From Gammaproteobacteria bacterium (lineage in GTDB: Bacteria; Pseudomonadota; Gammaproteobacteria; UBA5861), in NCBI GenBank assembly GCA_022360445.1, contig JAKSCV010000108.1, forward strand, positions 35,157-99,156: a DNA stretch of 64,000 bases, in the 5' to 3' direction. Within the stretch, counting starts at the first letter, position 1. Every line of letters begins with the position of its first letter. Positions 63,594 through 64,000 of the stretch are shown piece after piece. The translations under genes and the position numbers were made by a program. Below the pieces are notes generated by a model. It searched no databases, was not told where the DNA came from, and saw only the letters and a program-made list of their open reading frames with translations.

Positions 63594-64000
63594 CTAGCTG
63601 ACTTTTCGTTGACTCAAGGCTGAGGAAAAGCGCCGTCCGAAGAGGGCTAATGCCAGGATTAATAGGCCAATCATATCTGCAGAACCCGTTAAGGTGATGG
63701 TATGTGACCCTTGTTCACCGGCATTGTTACCGTTGTCAGTGTTACCGTTATCAGTATTACCACTGTCAGTGTCACCGTTGTCGGTATCACCGTTGTCAGT
63801 GTCACCGTTGTCGGTATCACCGTTGTCAGTGTCACCGTTGTAGGTATCACCGTTGTCAGTGTCACCGTTGTCAGTGTCACCGTTGTCGGTATCACCATTG
63901 TCATAATCCGGGACATTATCAGGATTATAAGCCGGGAGCTCGACCACATAGGTATCCACGGTATCGGTACCCCAGTCACTGGCAAAGGCGATACGAGTCC
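63594..64000 (-). CDS. Repeat-bearing surface protein with C-terminal anchor (partial)
   Basis: Only the C-terminal 134 or so residues are in the window; the frame is open to the edge, so the GTG at 63959 is not the true start. After a short segment (FASDWGTDTVDTYVVELP) come twelve pentapeptide repeats of the type DNGDT, rich in Asp, Asn, Gly and Thr. The end has HTITLTGSADMIG, a hydrophobic stretch (LLILALALFG) and basic residues (RRFSS). This linker-helix-basic layout resembles sorting tails such as GlyGly-CTERM, though the exact class is unclear. It is probably an exported repeat protein anchored in the envelope. Confidence 0.65.
   Translation of the reverse strand, partial: TRIAFASDWGTDTVDTYVVELPAYNPDNVPDYDNGDTDNGDTDNGDTDNGDTYNGDTDNGDTDNGDTDNGDTDNGDTDSGNTDNGNTDNGNNAGEQGSHTITLTGSADMIGLLILALALFGRRFSSALSQRKVS
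63729..63908. repeat. Twelve tandem 15-bp repeats
   Basis: Twelve units of 15 bp, each like ACCGTTGTCAGTGTC on the plus strand, run without gaps and encode the DNGDT repeats of the minus-strand gene. From 63774 to 63893 two variants, ending in CAGTGTC or CGGTATC, mostly alternate, suggesting 30-bp duplications. Such arrays change copy number by slippage. Confidence 0.9.

Noticed and set aside
63729..63908. CRISPR array
   Set aside because: The 15-bp units are contiguous with no spacers and lie in frame within a coding sequence.

Overview
The window looks like chromosome of a gammaproteobacterium, most likely a free-living (possibly marine) aerobe. Two conserved gene orders support this: aroK-aroB-damX, and leuCDB-asd-fimV-truA-trpF-trpB-trpA-accD-folC-dedD-cvpA-purF. 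FimV, DamX, DedD, YgfX and YgfZ homologues also fit. Base composition is moderate by eye. I found no rRNA, tRNA, CRISPR array, transposase or phage gene.

Region by region. (1) 1-3.8 kb is accessory: a decayed DUF302 gene, a lipoprotein with a glycosidase-like beta-propeller, a 135-bp inverted-repeat element resembling a MITE, a small membrane-anchored protein that looks like a prokaryotic YEATS protein, a SAM methyltransferase and a 4-oxalocrotonate-tautomerase-like protein. (2) 3.8-13.0 kb (minus strand) is a nine-gene CoA-thioester catabolic operon: two acyl-CoA dehydrogenases, a DUF35 OB-fold protein, an SCP2-type thiolase, two PaaK-like proteins (one degenerate), a class III CoA-transferase/racemase, an SDR and an enoyl-CoA hydratase. 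It could carry a carboxylic acid, probably branched or cyclic, from activation through a full beta-oxidation turn. (3) 13.4-17.0 kb (minus) holds a NarL-type regulator, a 7TMR-type histidine kinase and a nitronate monooxygenase, plausibly linked to region 2. (4) 17.1-22.7 kb holds aroK, aroB, damX and a MoxR/VWA pair.

(5) 22.7-30.8 kb (minus) holds two c-di-GMP-type signalling proteins, one of them degenerate, and two nucleotide-sugar genes for an acidic polysaccharide. (6) 31.0-48.0 kb holds a LysR regulator divergent from leuCDB, then asd, fimV, truA, trpFBA, accD, folC, dedD, cvpA and purF, covering leucine, aspartate-family and tryptophan synthesis, fatty-acid initiation, folate and purines. 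(7) 48.0-54.1 kb holds an L,D-transpeptidase, a transglutaminase-like protein, a hydrolase, an MFS carrier and an orphan msrQ, then the minus-strand group ygfZ-rraA-DUF2007.

(8) 54.2-58.6 kb is a compact respiratory locus: a 61-codon SDHAF4-like (DUF1674) gene, sdhCDAB of the alphaproteobacterial/mitochondrial type, sdhE and ygfX. It therefore carries relatives of two mitochondrial complex II assembly factors beside the enzyme. (9) 58.7-60.7 kb holds an EamA transporter and a glycosyltransferase. (10) 60.8-63.5 kb is an arsenate-resistance cassette, arsR-gapdh-arsJ, with a visible promoter/operator. (11) The right edge carries the 3' end of a surface protein with twelve 15-bp repeats and a C-terminal membrane anchor.

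All assignments come from reading motifs and gene order; no database search was possible.
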